NCBI RefSeq assembly: GCF_042466415.1
Contig: NZ_JAXHCH010000002.1
Span: 1,116,001 to 1,180,000 of the forward strand
From: Albirhodobacter sp042466415
GTDB lineage: Bacteria; Pseudomonadota; Alphaproteobacteria; Rhodobacterales; Rhodobacteraceae
Direction: 5' to 3'
DNA length: 64,000 bases
In this document: positions 9,260 to 17,949 of the stretch, piece by piece
Position numbering within the stretch: position 1 is the first letter of the stretch
Layout of the letters: every line of letters begins with the position of its first letter
Program-made: the position numbers and the translations under genes
Notes under the pieces: model-generated
Told to the model about the DNA's origin: nothing
The model's input: the letters and a program-made list of their open reading frames with translations, nothing else
Database searches by the model: none

Positions 9260-9550
9260 GCGGATGAGATTACCGCAGATCGGTACGATTTCCAACTCCC
9301 GACGCGCGCCTTGAGGCCGATATCACTCTTTGCGCCTCCCGCCAAAACTCGGAATCCCCGGACCTCAGCAAAGGCAAAACCAAACGCCAACCTGCTTTTT
9401 ACCGTTATGCGCTTTGTGAAGCCGAAGATGCCCGTTTTAGCGCGACGAGCCCATTGAGGACCGTTAGATCAGCACTGCCGTCGCGCACGCAAAGACAGAC
9501 CACGCAGGGATTTTGAGTACGCCCGCAAGACACCTTTGCGAAGTAATACC

Positions 9551-10429
9551 TTACACACCAGCCACACGGAATACAGGGCCGAGGCCGCAGGTACCCGCAG
9601 CGCCGATCAGATTGCCCGCCAAAGGCTGGTCTTTAAGCCCCTCACTGGTCAAGAAACGACGCTGGCTGGTGACAAACAGAGTGTCGCCAGTCTCGCCACC
9701 CCAAATGGGCATGGTCGGGCGACGGACCGGCACGGGGACACGCTGCAAAATTTCGCGCCGCTTGGGGTCAATCCGGATGATCTCCCCCGGGCCGACAACC
9801 GCAAGCCAGAGCATACCCTCGCCATCCATGCTCATCCCATCAGGATGATCGCCCTCCGCCAGCGTGAGGACCGTCGTGCGACTGGCGACACGACCGTCCG
9901 GATCAAGCGTCAGGTGCTCCAATTTCCGGCTTGGCGTATCGGTAAACCAGATCGCATCCGCGTCGGGATCCCCCACGATTGCATTTGGAATGGCGATATC
10001 GCTCAAAACCTTTTCGACCCCCCCATCCGCATCGCGCCGGAACAGACCGCCAGTCGGAATGCCGCGGCCCGACATATCCATCGAGCCAAACCACAACCGC
10101 CCCTGCCGATCGGGCTTGCCGTCATTCAACCGACGTGTGGGCGCATCGGATTCAGTATCGCTGAGATGCTCCCACGCCATCAACTCGGGATCAAGCGCAA
10201 CCAACCCGTTTTCCAACCCCAAAACCAGCCGCCCGCTTTGCGCGAGAGCAATCAACCCGCACTGGGCAGGCAGCGCGATTGCACTGTCATCGCCATCGGG
10301 ACTATGGCGCAACAAGCGTTGGCCTTGAATATCAAGCCACCACAGACAGCCCCGCGTTGCGTCCCAAAGGGGCGTCTCTCCGGTTAAGGCCATCGCGCTT
10401 TGACGGGGGGTGAAAGTATAATCGGTCAT
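9551..10429 (-). CDS. SMP-30/gluconolactonase family lactonase
   Basis: A 292-residue six-bladed propeller enzyme. It retains the family signature: GETPLWD (metal Glu), RRLNDGKPDRQGRLWFGSM (substrate-side Asn), IPNAIVGDPD (metal Asn) and HPDGMSMDGEG (metal Asp). Such enzymes hydrolyse aldonolactones to aldonic acids using a divalent metal. The ATG at 10429 has GGGAG six bases upstream; an in-frame ATG at 10450 overlaps the end of the preceding gene and is less likely. It directly follows the IclR/SMP-30 fusion gene, with their ends 13 bp apart, so the two are probably cotranscribed. Substrate is unknown; the neighbourhood suggests a sugar lactone. Confidence 0.9.
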   Translation of the reverse strand: MTDYTFTPRQSAMALTGETPLWDATRGCLWWLDIQGQRLLRHSPDGDDSAIALPAQCGLIALAQSGRLVLGLENGLVALDPELMAWEHLSDTESDAPTRRLNDGKPDRQGRLWFGSMDMSGRGIPTGGLFRRDADGGVEKVLSDIAIPNAIVGDPDADAIWFTDTPSRKLEHLTLDPDGRVASRTTVLTLAEGDHPDGMSMDGEGMLWLAVVGPGEIIRIDPKRREILQRVPVPVRRPTMPIWGGETGDTLFVTSQRRFLTSEGLKDQPLAGNLIGAAGTCGLGPVFRVAGV

Positions 10430-10442
10430 ATCTGCTCCCATG

Positions 10443-12089
10443 TCAGGCACCCAAATTCACGCGCACCGGCGCGAGGCCGGACACACCGGGCCGAAGTTCG
10501 ATCAAACGTCCGGAAAGCGGTGCGATATCGTTATAACCTGGCGGCAAACGCAGGTAGGTTGATGTGACATACAAGCTACGCAAATCGGGGCCGCCAAAGG
10601 TCAACGCCGTCGGCATCGGCACCGGCAACGGGTGATGCGCCAACTGGTGGCCCTGCGCATCCACTCTGATGACGGACCAACCGCCGCGCATCGCGACCCA
10701 AAGGCAATCCTCCGCGTCAATGGCGAGGCCCGCCGGTTGTCCAACCTCATCCGATCCGTAAAGAAGCTCATGGCGTTCGGTGGGGAGGCCGTCCTCCCCC
10801 AGATCAAAGGCGATAAGAACAGCCCGCCCCTGAACCGGATCCTGTTCGGTCAGATAGGCCCGACGCCCGTCCCGACTAAACACCGTATTTTTGGGTAGAT
10901 AAATTTCAGGTACGATGATCTCTGCCCGCAAATCGGGATGGATTCTGTAAAGCGTGCCACTTTTTTCGAGGTTATCCAGTGGCATCGTGCCGGTCCACAT
11001 CCGCTGCGCGGCATCCACACCTACCGTGTTGAACCGGTTCTCAGGGCGGTGCGATTCCGGATCAATCAAAGGAGATTGCACACCCGTGACCGGATTGAAG
11101 AGTGACAGGCCGTTCTCACCCGTGAGCAACAACTCCTCCCCAGACGTCAACGCAAGCCCCCCCGTCAAACCCGCAAGCAAGCTACGCCCGCTCTCGCCGC
11201 TTGCCACATCCAACCAGCGCAGAGCAGGCGCCAAAACATCGAGCCACCAAAGCCGACCTGTCGCTGCGCACCAACTTGGGCTCTCCCCGACATAATCGCG
11301 GCCAGTGCTCAGCACTTTTCCCTCAAACGGTGCATCCGGACGCGCCGCGATTACCTGCTGGTTCAGGCGTTGCGCCACCCCCACATGATGCGAGGCGCGG
11401 CGCGCAGCCTCACGGATGGTTTGCCCCGCATCATGCAACGCATCACGGTGGGTTCCCGCCGCATCGAACTGGCAGCACAACGCCCCGACCACTGTTCCCT
11501 CATCGTCCAGAACAGCCGCCGCGACGGCCAGCGTATCCCCAGCACTCGCGACATAGCCAAGAGCACGCGCCTGACTGATCACGCGTTGCAAGCTAGGCGA
11601 CCAGTCAGTCTTCTGCCCCGCCGGCTGGCTCGCCAACATCGCCTGCCCCGGCGCGCTGTCCGATAGGGAAAGCCTCGGCCAGACGCGAACCGTGCGCCCC
11701 GCGGGATCAGATGCGTCCAGCACAAAGACCGAATCGTCGTCGCTCACATACAGGCAGCAAGGTACGCGCAAAAGCTGCGACATCCGCGCCATTTCGGCTT
11801 GGCACGCGCGAACGGTTGCATCGCGGTCCAAGGCACTGCGGGCTAAGGACATGACCGTTGCGCCAATCGCATAGCGGCGTGTCTGGCGATCATACCGGAT
11901 CAATCGGCGGGATCGCAGCGCCGCCAAAAGCCGGTGCAGCGATCCTTTGGAGAGATCGAGATGGTCCTGAATTTGTCGAAAATTCAACGGTGGAGAACGC
12001 CCAAGCAAAAGCAAAAGATCTATCCCGCGCGTGAGCGACTGCGCGCCTTGCACATCTTCGCTGCCATCGAGAGGGGGCTCTATCTCCAT
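10443..12089 (-). CDS. IclR-type regulator fused to an SMP-30/gluconolactonase-like domain
   Basis: A 548-residue two-part protein. Residues about 20-75 are an IclR winged HTH (SLTRGIDLLLLLGRS, LDLSKGSLHRLLAALRSRRL) and about 90-245 an IclR effector-binding domain. From about 265 to the end is an SMP-30 propeller (VGESPSWCAATGRLWWLDV). The propeller keeps the metal Glu (GESP) and Asn (LPKNTVFS). However, the usual NDGK motif is NTVG, and the usual PDG aspartate motif reads PAG (QPAGLAID). Hydrolase activity is therefore doubtful and a sugar-lactone sensing role is likely (inference). The start at 12089 is chosen for the AAAGG upstream; an ATG at 12140 is possible. It is divergent from the dehydratase operon it probably controls. 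Confidence 0.88.
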   Translation of the reverse strand: MEIEPPLDGSEDVQGAQSLTRGIDLLLLLGRSPPLNFRQIQDHLDLSKGSLHRLLAALRSRRLIRYDRQTRRYAIGATVMSLARSALDRDATVRACQAEMARMSQLLRVPCCLYVSDDDSVFVLDASDPAGRTVRVWPRLSLSDSAPGQAMLASQPAGQKTDWSPSLQRVISQARALGYVASAGDTLAVAAAVLDDEGTVVGALCCQFDAAGTHRDALHDAGQTIREAARRASHHVGVAQRLNQQVIAARPDAPFEGKVLSTGRDYVGESPSWCAATGRLWWLDVLAPALRWLDVASGESGRSLLAGLTGGLALTSGEELLLTGENGLSLFNPVTGVQSPLIDPESHRPENRFNTVGVDAAQRMWTGTMPLDNLEKSGTLYRIHPDLRAEIIVPEIYLPKNTVFSRDGRRAYLTEQDPVQGRAVLIAFDLGEDGLPTERHELLYGSDEVGQPAGLAIDAEDCLWVAMRGGWSVIRVDAQGHQLAHHPLPVPMPTALTFGGPDLRSLYVTSTYLRLPPGYNDIAPLSGRLIELRPGVSGLAPVRVNLGA

Positions 12090-12173
12090 ACAAACACGAC
12101 CTTTCTCGTCCTTTGCCACAGCCAACGCGCCGCGCCACATCCCAAACGTATCGCATATCGGGGCCTATTTGCA

Positions 12174-12190
12174 CAATACATCACATATTG
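12174..12190. promoter_or_regulatory. candidate IclR-type operator
   Basis: CAATA-CATCACA-TATTG, a perfect inverted repeat with 5-bp arms and a 7-bp spacer. It lies between the divergent regulator and dehydratase genes and overlaps the -35 element of the dehydratase promoter. IclR proteins bind short palindromes in such positions. No binding evidence is available here. Confidence 0.4.
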
Positions 12191-12216
12191 ACACATATAA
12201 AAAATCGTTTCACATT
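12188..12216 (+). promoter_or_regulatory. candidate promoter of the dehydratase-SDR-TctCBA operon
   Basis: TTGACA at 12188-12193, a 17-base AT-rich spacer and a weak CACATT at 12211-12216. A strong GGAGG at 12224-12228 and the ATG at 12234 follow. The perfect -35 and operon-first position support it; the -10 is poor. Confidence 0.45.
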
Positions 12217-12233
12217 GTGGTACGGAGGAAAAA

Positions 12234-13418
12234 ATGACCCATGCCAAACTGATCACCGATGTCACCCTATGGCAGGCACATGTGTCTGCAAAAACGACAT
12301 GGCTGTTCTTGCGATTGCGCGACGGCGCGGGTCGCGAAGGCTGGGGCGAAGCCACCAGCTTTGGCAATGAAGTCGAAATCGTAGCCCTCGCTTCCTCTCT
12401 TGCGGATCGCGTGCGGCAAACGCCCATTCACGGCGCGCCCCCCCTGATCGACGCCCTCCATCAAGTAGAAATTGCCCCCGGCCGTCGCGCTCTGCTCAGC
12501 GCGATCGAACAGGCGGGGCTCGATCTTGCCGCACGGCGCGCGGATCTGCCGCTCGCAGATATGCTTGGCGGCGCACGCCACGCCTCGGTTGCCTTTTACG
12601 CCAATATCAATCGCGGTATCTCGGACCGCAGCCCCGAGGGATTTGCCAAACGGGCGCGCGATATTGTTGATGCGACGGGCGCTTGTGCCGTTAAAATCGC
12701 GCCGTTCGACGGGTATCGTTGGGACCGCCTTGATTGGTTGGATCAGCGCGCGGTCATGGAATTGGGGTTTGCGCGCGTGGCGGCCGTGCGGGCTGAACTC
12801 AACGCTGATGCGGATGTGTTCGTCGATTGCCATGAACGCTTTGATCTGAAGGGCGCGCGAACTGTTGCGGCAGAACTCTGCCGGCTCGGGGTTGTGTGGA
12901 TCGAAGATCCGGCCGCGATGGCCTTGATCGCACCTGAGGATCAGCGCCGCTTGCGCGCGGCATGCCACTCAGGGGGCGCGAGGCTTGCGGGCGGAGAAGC
13001 GTTGGTGACCTCTGCGCAGATGGCGGAGTTCATCGCGCAGGGCGGACATGATGTGGTCCTACCTGATCTGCGGCTCACGGGGCTGCAAGAAGGGATCGCG
13101 ATGCTGCGTCTCGCGGCCGCCTCCGGGCTTGCCACAAGCTTGCACAACCCCGTGGGGCCAGTTCTCGATGCGATTTCGGTCGAGGTCGCTGCCAGCCTGC
13201 CCGCTTTCCTTATTTTGGAACGCCAGATCGGTGAAACCGAAGTGACCGCCCAAATCCGCCCAAATCCGCCGATGGTGCAAAACGGACGCGTGGCCACGTC
13301 GGGCAGTGCGGGCTTTGGTTTCGCGCCGGACATGGGATTTTTAACCCCCGCAATCGGGGGGATCGAGGAACGGCTTGCCAGTTTCACCGGCACCGCCGGC
13401 GCAGGGCCTGATGCATGA
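12234..13418 (+). CDS. mandelate racemase/muconate lactonizing enzyme family (enolase superfamily), probable sugar-acid dehydratase
   Basis: A 394-residue enolase-superfamily protein. Visible catalytic-site residues are Lys154 (AVKIAPF), metal ligands Asp198 (VDCHERF), Glu224 (WIEDPA) and Glu255 (LAGGEAL), then Asp278 (LPDLR) and His304 (SLHNPVGP). The Asp/His pair on the late strands is typical of the mandelate racemase and sugar-acid dehydratase groups. The gene has a strong GGAGG and leads an operon with an SDR and TctCBA. With two SMP-30-type genes divergent to it, the likely role is dehydration of an aldonic acid to a 2-keto-3-deoxy acid. The exact sugar acid is not deducible. Confidence 0.85.
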   Translation: MTHAKLITDVTLWQAHVSAKTTWLFLRLRDGAGREGWGEATSFGNEVEIVALASSLADRVRQTPIHGAPPLIDALHQVEIAPGRRALLSAIEQAGLDLAARRADLPLADMLGGARHASVAFYANINRGISDRSPEGFAKRARDIVDATGACAVKIAPFDGYRWDRLDWLDQRAVMELGFARVAAVRAELNADADVFVDCHERFDLKGARTVAAELCRLGVVWIEDPAAMALIAPEDQRRLRAACHSGGARLAGGEALVTSAQMAEFIAQGGHDVVLPDLRLTGLQEGIAMLRLAAASGLATSLHNPVGPVLDAISVEVAASLPAFLILERQIGETEVTAQIRPNPPMVQNGRVATSGSAGFGFAPDMGFLTPAIGGIEERLASFTGTAGAGPDA

Positions 13419-13525
13419 CACACGCCCCGCCTCCATCGCGCGCGCCCCAATCGCCGCCGAAAACACCTCCAAACGCCACAACCGCCCACTCCGGCGCCCC
13501 CCAGCAAACCGCAGATAGGACCGCC

Positions 13526-14368
13526 ATGACATCCGATCACTCCTTTGTTGGAAAAACAGCCCTCGTCACAGGGGCAAGCCGCGGGATTGCTGCGGCGATT
13601 GCACGTGGATTGGCAATGGCGGGTGCGAAAGTCGCGATCAGCTACTCGGCGAAAGCGGACGCGGCCGCGGGTCATGCGGGTGCCGCCGATCGCCTCGTGG
13701 ATGACATTGTTGCGGCGGGCGGCCACGCCGTGGCACTTGAAAGCGACATCGCAGAGCCAAACGCCGCGACGCGGCTGATTGAGGCGTGTCGCGGCCTGAT
13801 CGGGACGCCTGACACAGTGGTATTATCCGCCAGCGCGCAAATCAACAAACCGTTCTGGCGCCAAACACCCTCCGATATTGCCGTGCAACTACAGGTAAAT
13901 ATTTCGTCCAATATCGCCCTTCTGCAAGCAATCTTGCCCGCGATGCAGGCGGATGGGTATGGAAGGATATTGACGATAGGCTCGGTGCAGGAAATTGCCC
14001 CGAGTTCGGAGATGCCAATCTATGCGATGACAAAAGCCGCGCTGCGCAATCTGGTCGAAAACCTTGCAGTGCAATGCGCGAGTGACAACGTCATAATTAA
14101 CAATATCGCGCCGGGCTTGATACAGACAGATCGCAATGCGTTCCGCCGTGAGGATCGCGCGAGCTGGGAAGAATTTGCCCGCAGCGCCAACCCGGCCAGA
14201 CGCGCGGGAATTCCAGAAGACATTGTAAAGCCAGCTTTATTCCTGCTGGCCCCCGACAATACGTTTACCAGCGGCACAACAATTTATGTGGCTGGCGCGG
14301 CGCAGATTGCGCAACCCGGCGTCTACGCCGGTTCAGACTTGGGAGCCGCATTGCGCAGCGCCTCCTGA
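13526..14368 (+). CDS. short-chain dehydrogenase/reductase (SDR)
   Basis: A 280-residue classical SDR. It carries the cofactor motif TGASRGIAAAIARG at about residues 15-28, the catalytic Ser in LTIGSVQEIAP, the YAMTK (Tyr-x3-Lys) pair, and a typical end INNIAPGLIQTDRNA. It oxidises or reduces an alcohol/ketone with NAD(P). The ATG at 13526 has AGGA five bases upstream. The frame is open to an ATG at 13415 that overlaps the dehydratase stop as ATGA, but this would add 37 Pro/Ala/Ser-rich residues not usual in SDRs. In the sugar-acid operon it could be a sugar 1-dehydrogenase or act on a keto-deoxy acid. Confidence 0.87.
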   Translation: MTSDHSFVGKTALVTGASRGIAAAIARGLAMAGAKVAISYSAKADAAAGHAGAADRLVDDIVAAGGHAVALESDIAEPNAATRLIEACRGLIGTPDTVVLSASAQINKPFWRQTPSDIAVQLQVNISSNIALLQAILPAMQADGYGRILTIGSVQEIAPSSEMPIYAMTKAALRNLVENLAVQCASDNVIINNIAPGLIQTDRNAFRREDRASWEEFARSANPARRAGIPEDIVKPALFLLAPDNTFTSGTTIYVAGAAQIAQPGVYAGSDLGAALRSAS

Positions 14369-14401
14369 GCTTCACCAGAAAATATAATCCAGGGAGGATC
14401 T

Positions 14402-15397
14402 ATGTTTACCAACTTCATCAAAACCGCCGCTGTGGCGGCCCTGCTAAGCCCACTCGGCGGCGCGGCTTTCGCAGATGACTACCCATCGCGCAACATCGAA
14501 ATGATGTTCCCTTGGGGGCCGGGCTCCGCCTTCGCGATGGCCCAGATCATCACCAATGCAATGGGCGAGGAATTGGACACCAACATCTCGGTTGTCTCCA
14601 CACCGGGCGCGGCGGGGGTCAAATCCTTCAACACAGCGCTGGAAAAACCGGCTGACGGTTACACGCTGATTGATGGCTGGGTCGCTCCGTTGGTTTTGCA
14701 ACCGCTCGATGGCAATACCGAATTCACCTACAAAGATTTCACGCCGCTCTGGTCCGCAACGCGCGTCCCCTTCGCAATTGTGGTGCGCAAAGACGATGAG
14801 CGCTTCCCCGATTACGCAGCCTTTATCCAATATCTGAAAGATAACCCGGGCAAAGCGCGCTATTCCAGCGGCTCGATCGGAAATATTCCGCATATGGTGA
14901 TCGCCAAGCTGTTGCAGACCGAAGACGTCTACGCGCGCAATATCCCCTACCCCCAAGACGGCGATGCGTTCAAAGATCTTCGCGGGGGTCTACTCGATTT
15001 CAGCTTCAACGATCCGATCACGTTCCAAAGTAACAAGGACGCGTTCAAAACACTCGTTGCCTTCACCAATGAGGCAGATGTCGCGGCGGCATATGACGCC
15101 GAGACCAAATCTCTCGATGATCTGGGCCTCGACATCGGCCTCACCGGCCTGGCGCCCTCGGGTTGGAATTGGTTCCTCGTGCACAAAGACACGCCAGCGG
15201 AGATTGTGGAAACCTTGAATACCGCGATGAAAGCGGCACTAGACCGGCCTGAGGTTCAAGACAAACTGAAAGCCGCAGGCTTCCTGCCGACGATGTATCC
15301 ACCTGAGAAATATGAAGAAATTGTCGGGCCGATTGGTGATCAAATCGCCGCGGCAAAGGATGCCATCACTTGGGAAGCCGAGCAGTTGAAAAAGTAG
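14402..15397 (+). CDS. tctC: tripartite tricarboxylate transporter substrate-binding protein (TctC/Bug family)
   Basis: A 331-residue periplasmic binding protein. It has a signal peptide (about residues 1-24, ending GGAAFA) and Bug-family stretches PSRNIEMMFPWGPGS, TPGAAGVKSFNTALEKP and YSSGSIGNIPHMV. These proteins capture carboxylates, including sugar acids and aromatic acids, for TctAB. GGGAGG lies five bases upstream of the ATG. The context with a dehydratase and lactonases suggests that the ligand is an aldonic acid (inference). A GC-rich stem-loop follows before tctB. Confidence 0.92.
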   Translation: MFTNFIKTAAVAALLSPLGGAAFADDYPSRNIEMMFPWGPGSAFAMAQIITNAMGEELDTNISVVSTPGAAGVKSFNTALEKPADGYTLIDGWVAPLVLQPLDGNTEFTYKDFTPLWSATRVPFAIVVRKDDERFPDYAAFIQYLKDNPGKARYSSGSIGNIPHMVIAKLLQTEDVYARNIPYPQDGDAFKDLRGGLLDFSFNDPITFQSNKDAFKTLVAFTNEADVAAAYDAETKSLDDLGLDIGLTGLAPSGWNWFLVHKDTPAEIVETLNTAMKAALDRPEVQDKLKAAGFLPTMYPPEKYEEIVGPIGDQIAAAKDAITWEAEQLKK

Positions 15398-15416
15398 TCT
15401 GCATAACGAGACGCAA

Positions 15417-15443
15417 GGCCGCCCCAGTGCATCTGGTGCGGCC
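15417..15443 (+). other. intercistronic stem-loop between tctC and tctB
   Basis: GGCCGCCCCAG, loop TGCAT, then CTGGTGCGGCC: an 11-bp stem with one mismatch. No T-run follows, so it is unlikely to be a full terminator. Its place after the binding-protein gene fits 3' mRNA protection or partial attenuation that keeps TctC more abundant than the membrane subunits. Confidence 0.6.
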
Positions 15444-15463
15444 ATGATGATAGGGGGCGCAGG

Positions 15464-16006
15464 ATGACTACCCATAAGAAACCCGAAACCGGCCATATAT
15501 CCCAAACCCCTATCGTCGCACGCGTTGCGCTTGGGGAATGGCTTGTGCTTGCGGCATTCGCGGGCATTGCGATGTTCGTGTATCAGCAGATCTTGGGGCC
15601 GCTCACCGATCAGGGCTACGCCAGCGGCGATGCGGTCAATGACGCCGCCCTCTTTCCACGTTTGATCGCGAACCTCATCCTGTTTCTCTGTGCGCTGCAA
15701 TTTGTGCAACTGCTGCGCCGCCGAGTGTTGGTGACGGTAGAATTCATGCAAGAGCCACTTCGGGACAACGTTTGGCGCTGTTTCGCAGGGTCGGGAATGC
15801 TCGTCGCATATCTTCTCGCGCTTCCATATCTCGGGTTTTACCCGGCCACCTCGATCTTCCTGTTGGGGTTATTTGTCCTCCTGAAAGCACGCCCTGTTTG
15901 GTTCGCCGCCCTTGTTGCGATCATTCTGACACTGGCTGTGGGCTATGTCTTCGAAGACTTGTTGCGCATCGTTCTGCCGCGCGGCCTGTTCGACCTATCC
16001 TTGTAA
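15464..16006 (+). CDS. tctB: tripartite tricarboxylate transporter small membrane subunit TctB
   Basis: A 180-residue protein with about four hydrophobic segments (LGEWLVLAAFAGIAMFVY; FPRLIANLILFLCALQF; AGSGMLVAYLLALPYLGF; PVWFAALVAIILTLAVGY) and the conserved DAALFPRL motif of TctB. It partners TctA in the inner membrane. The stop at 16004-16006 lies 10 bp before the tctA ATG, and its final codons contain the tctA Shine-Dalgarno sequence. Confidence 0.88.
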   Translation: MTTHKKPETGHISQTPIVARVALGEWLVLAAFAGIAMFVYQQILGPLTDQGYASGDAVNDAALFPRLIANLILFLCALQFVQLLRRRVLVTVEFMQEPLRDNVWRCFAGSGMLVAYLLALPYLGFYPATSIFLLGLFVLLKARPVWFAALVAIILTLAVGYVFEDLLRIVLPRGLFDLSL

Positions 16007-16016
16007 GGAGCCCCAC

Positions 16017-17525
16017 ATGTTCGACATTCTGTTGGCCGGACTTGATAGTTTTCAATCTTGGCAAGTCATCGGCGGGGTCATTTTCGGGACCATCATAGGC
16101 ATGATCGTCGGTGTTCTGCCGGGCCTCGGCCCGTTGATTGGGATCATTCTGATGCTGCCCGTGACATTCCATATGGAGCCGGTGGCTGGCATGGGCATGC
16201 TGATGGCGATTTTCGTCGCCGGATCGTGTGGCGGCGCGATCTCCGCGATCGTGCTGCGCATCCCCGGCACACCCTTGGCCGCCGCGACCCTGCTGGACGG
16301 CTATCCGATGGCGCGAAATGGGCGCGCAGCGGATGCAATTGGGCTGGCGATTTCCGCCTCCGCGATCAGCGGTGTTCTCGGCGGGATTGTGATGATCCTC
16401 GGCGCACCGATGCTCGCCAGCGTAGCAACCAATTTCGGGCCGCCGGAATACTTCGCGCTCGCGCTCACCGGACTTCTGTCGATTTCGGTGGTATCGGAAG
16501 AAAGCACCGTTAAAGGATTGATGACGGGGGCTTTGGGTATTTTGATCGCGATGGTCGGCAGCGACCCGCTGTCCAACGCCGCCCGTTTCACCTTAGGATC
16601 AAATGCATTGTCGGGCGGGATCAACCTTGTCGCGATCATCGTCGGCTTATTTGCGATTTCGGAAGCCGCGTTCCAGATACTGGAGGGAGGCTTCCGTAAA
16701 AAGCCGGACGTGCAGCCCGTCAGGATCTCGTTCCGCTCGCTCAAACTCGTGATGCGCCACTGGCCCAATATGCTGCGGTCGAGCGCCATCGGAGTGTTCT
16801 TTGGCGTTTTACCAGGCGCAAGCGGCATCATCGCATCCTTCACCGCTTATGCAGTGGCGCGGAGCCGACCTGTCGAGGGGGACGCGCCTTTTGGCAAGGG
16901 CGCCGAGGGCGGCGTCGTCGCAACCGAATCCGCCAATAACGCCGCCTGTGGGGGGGCCATGATCCCTACCCTTGCGCTTGCCATCCCAGGTGATGCGGCA
17001 ACGGCGGTGTTGCTGGGGGCGCTCTTACTGCTTGGCTTGGTGCCTGGGCCACAGATGTTCGCGCTCAGCGGGGATGCGGTGGGCGGCATCTTCCTCGCGT
17101 TTCTGGCATCAAACGTCATCTTGCTCTTCGTCGGCATCCTGATGACGCCTCTGTTTGTCGCGGTGCTGAAATTGCGTAAACAATATCTGGTGCCTACGGT
17201 TCTGCTCTTGTCTATTATCGGTGTCTACTCGGTGCAAGCGAGCGTGGATGATCTTTGGGCGATGCTGGCGTTCGGCGTGCTCGGGTTCGCGTTGCGGCGC
17301 TATGGGTACCCGCTCGCGCCAATTGTCATCGGCCTAATTTTAGGGCCAATCGCGGAGGGCAACTTCCGCAGGACACTGCTATTCTCCGATGACGGCGCAT
17401 GGTTTATCCTTGAACGCCCGATTGCAACGACCATTCTGGCAATTGATTTGCTCGTGCTGATCATGGCCTGCACCCCCACCTCTTTCTGGCGCCGTATCGC
17501 CGGATTTGCACAAGTCAGGCGGTAG
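16017..17525 (+). CDS. tctA: tripartite tricarboxylate transporter large permease TctA
   Basis: A 502-residue multi-spanning permease starting MFDILLAGLDSFQSW. The family hallmarks GVLPGLGPLIGIILMLP (N-terminal) and the repeat-related GVLPGASGIIASF are present, and 10-12 membrane segments are apparent. AAGGAG lies just before the ATG at 16017; the frame runs open to 15945 but that part overlaps tctB. It is the last gene of the sugar-acid operon and converges on the cupin gene of the biuret operon, 73 bp away. Confidence 0.94.
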   Translation: MFDILLAGLDSFQSWQVIGGVIFGTIIGMIVGVLPGLGPLIGIILMLPVTFHMEPVAGMGMLMAIFVAGSCGGAISAIVLRIPGTPLAAATLLDGYPMARNGRAADAIGLAISASAISGVLGGIVMILGAPMLASVATNFGPPEYFALALTGLLSISVVSEESTVKGLMTGALGILIAMVGSDPLSNAARFTLGSNALSGGINLVAIIVGLFAISEAAFQILEGGFRKKPDVQPVRISFRSLKLVMRHWPNMLRSSAIGVFFGVLPGASGIIASFTAYAVARSRPVEGDAPFGKGAEGGVVATESANNAACGGAMIPTLALAIPGDAATAVLLGALLLLGLVPGPQMFALSGDAVGGIFLAFLASNVILLFVGILMTPLFVAVLKLRKQYLVPTVLLLSIIGVYSVQASVDDLWAMLAFGVLGFALRRYGYPLAPIVIGLILGPIAEGNFRRTLLFSDDGAWFILERPIATTILAIDLLVLIMACTPTSFWRRIAGFAQVRR

Positions 17526-17598
17526 AGTGCGCCCGGACAACACGGCATATCACCATGCGAAGAAAGGCTCTTTGATCAGGCGATGAGGGAGCTAGCAG

Positions 17599-17949
17599 CT
17601 AACCCAAGAATTCCACGGGTCGTTCCCACTGGATCAATACGGTGCAGCCGTCCTCTGACCAGACTTCATGCTCGCTGCCAGCAGGGTTGAACACAACCGA
17701 TCCAGCCTTGTAGCGGCCGTGATCATCGCTCTGGCTTCCCGATAAGACGATGATTGTCTCAAGCCCGAGGTGACGATGACGCGGAACGGAGGCGCCTGCC
17801 GCATAGCGCAGCAGCGCGACATCCGGCCCACCGCGCCACAAATGGCAGATTTCAACCCCCTCCCGGAAAGGCTCGTATGTCATGTTCGCCCAGCCGTCAG
17901 GCAGAAGGTTGGTGAAAACCCTCGGAAGACTTATGTTCGCATCAGACAT
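17599..17949 (-). CDS. cupin-domain protein (ChrR-like)
   Basis: A 116-residue single cupin. Motif 1 is PRHRHLGLETIIVLSGSQSD and motif 2 lies around GSVVFNPAGSEHEVWSEDG, leaving several His and Glu residues to bind a metal. The ATG at 17949 overlaps the TGA of the preceding hydrolase gene (ATGTCTGA), so it is the final gene of the biuret operon. Function is not known; a small-molecule binding or stress-related anti-sigma-like fold (ChrR) are possibilities. Confidence 0.75.
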   Translation of the reverse strand: MSDANISLPRVFTNLLPDGWANMTYEPFREGVEICHLWRGGPDVALLRYAAGASVPRHRHLGLETIIVLSGSQSDDHGRYKAGSVVFNPAGSEHEVWSEDGCTVLIQWERPVEFLG

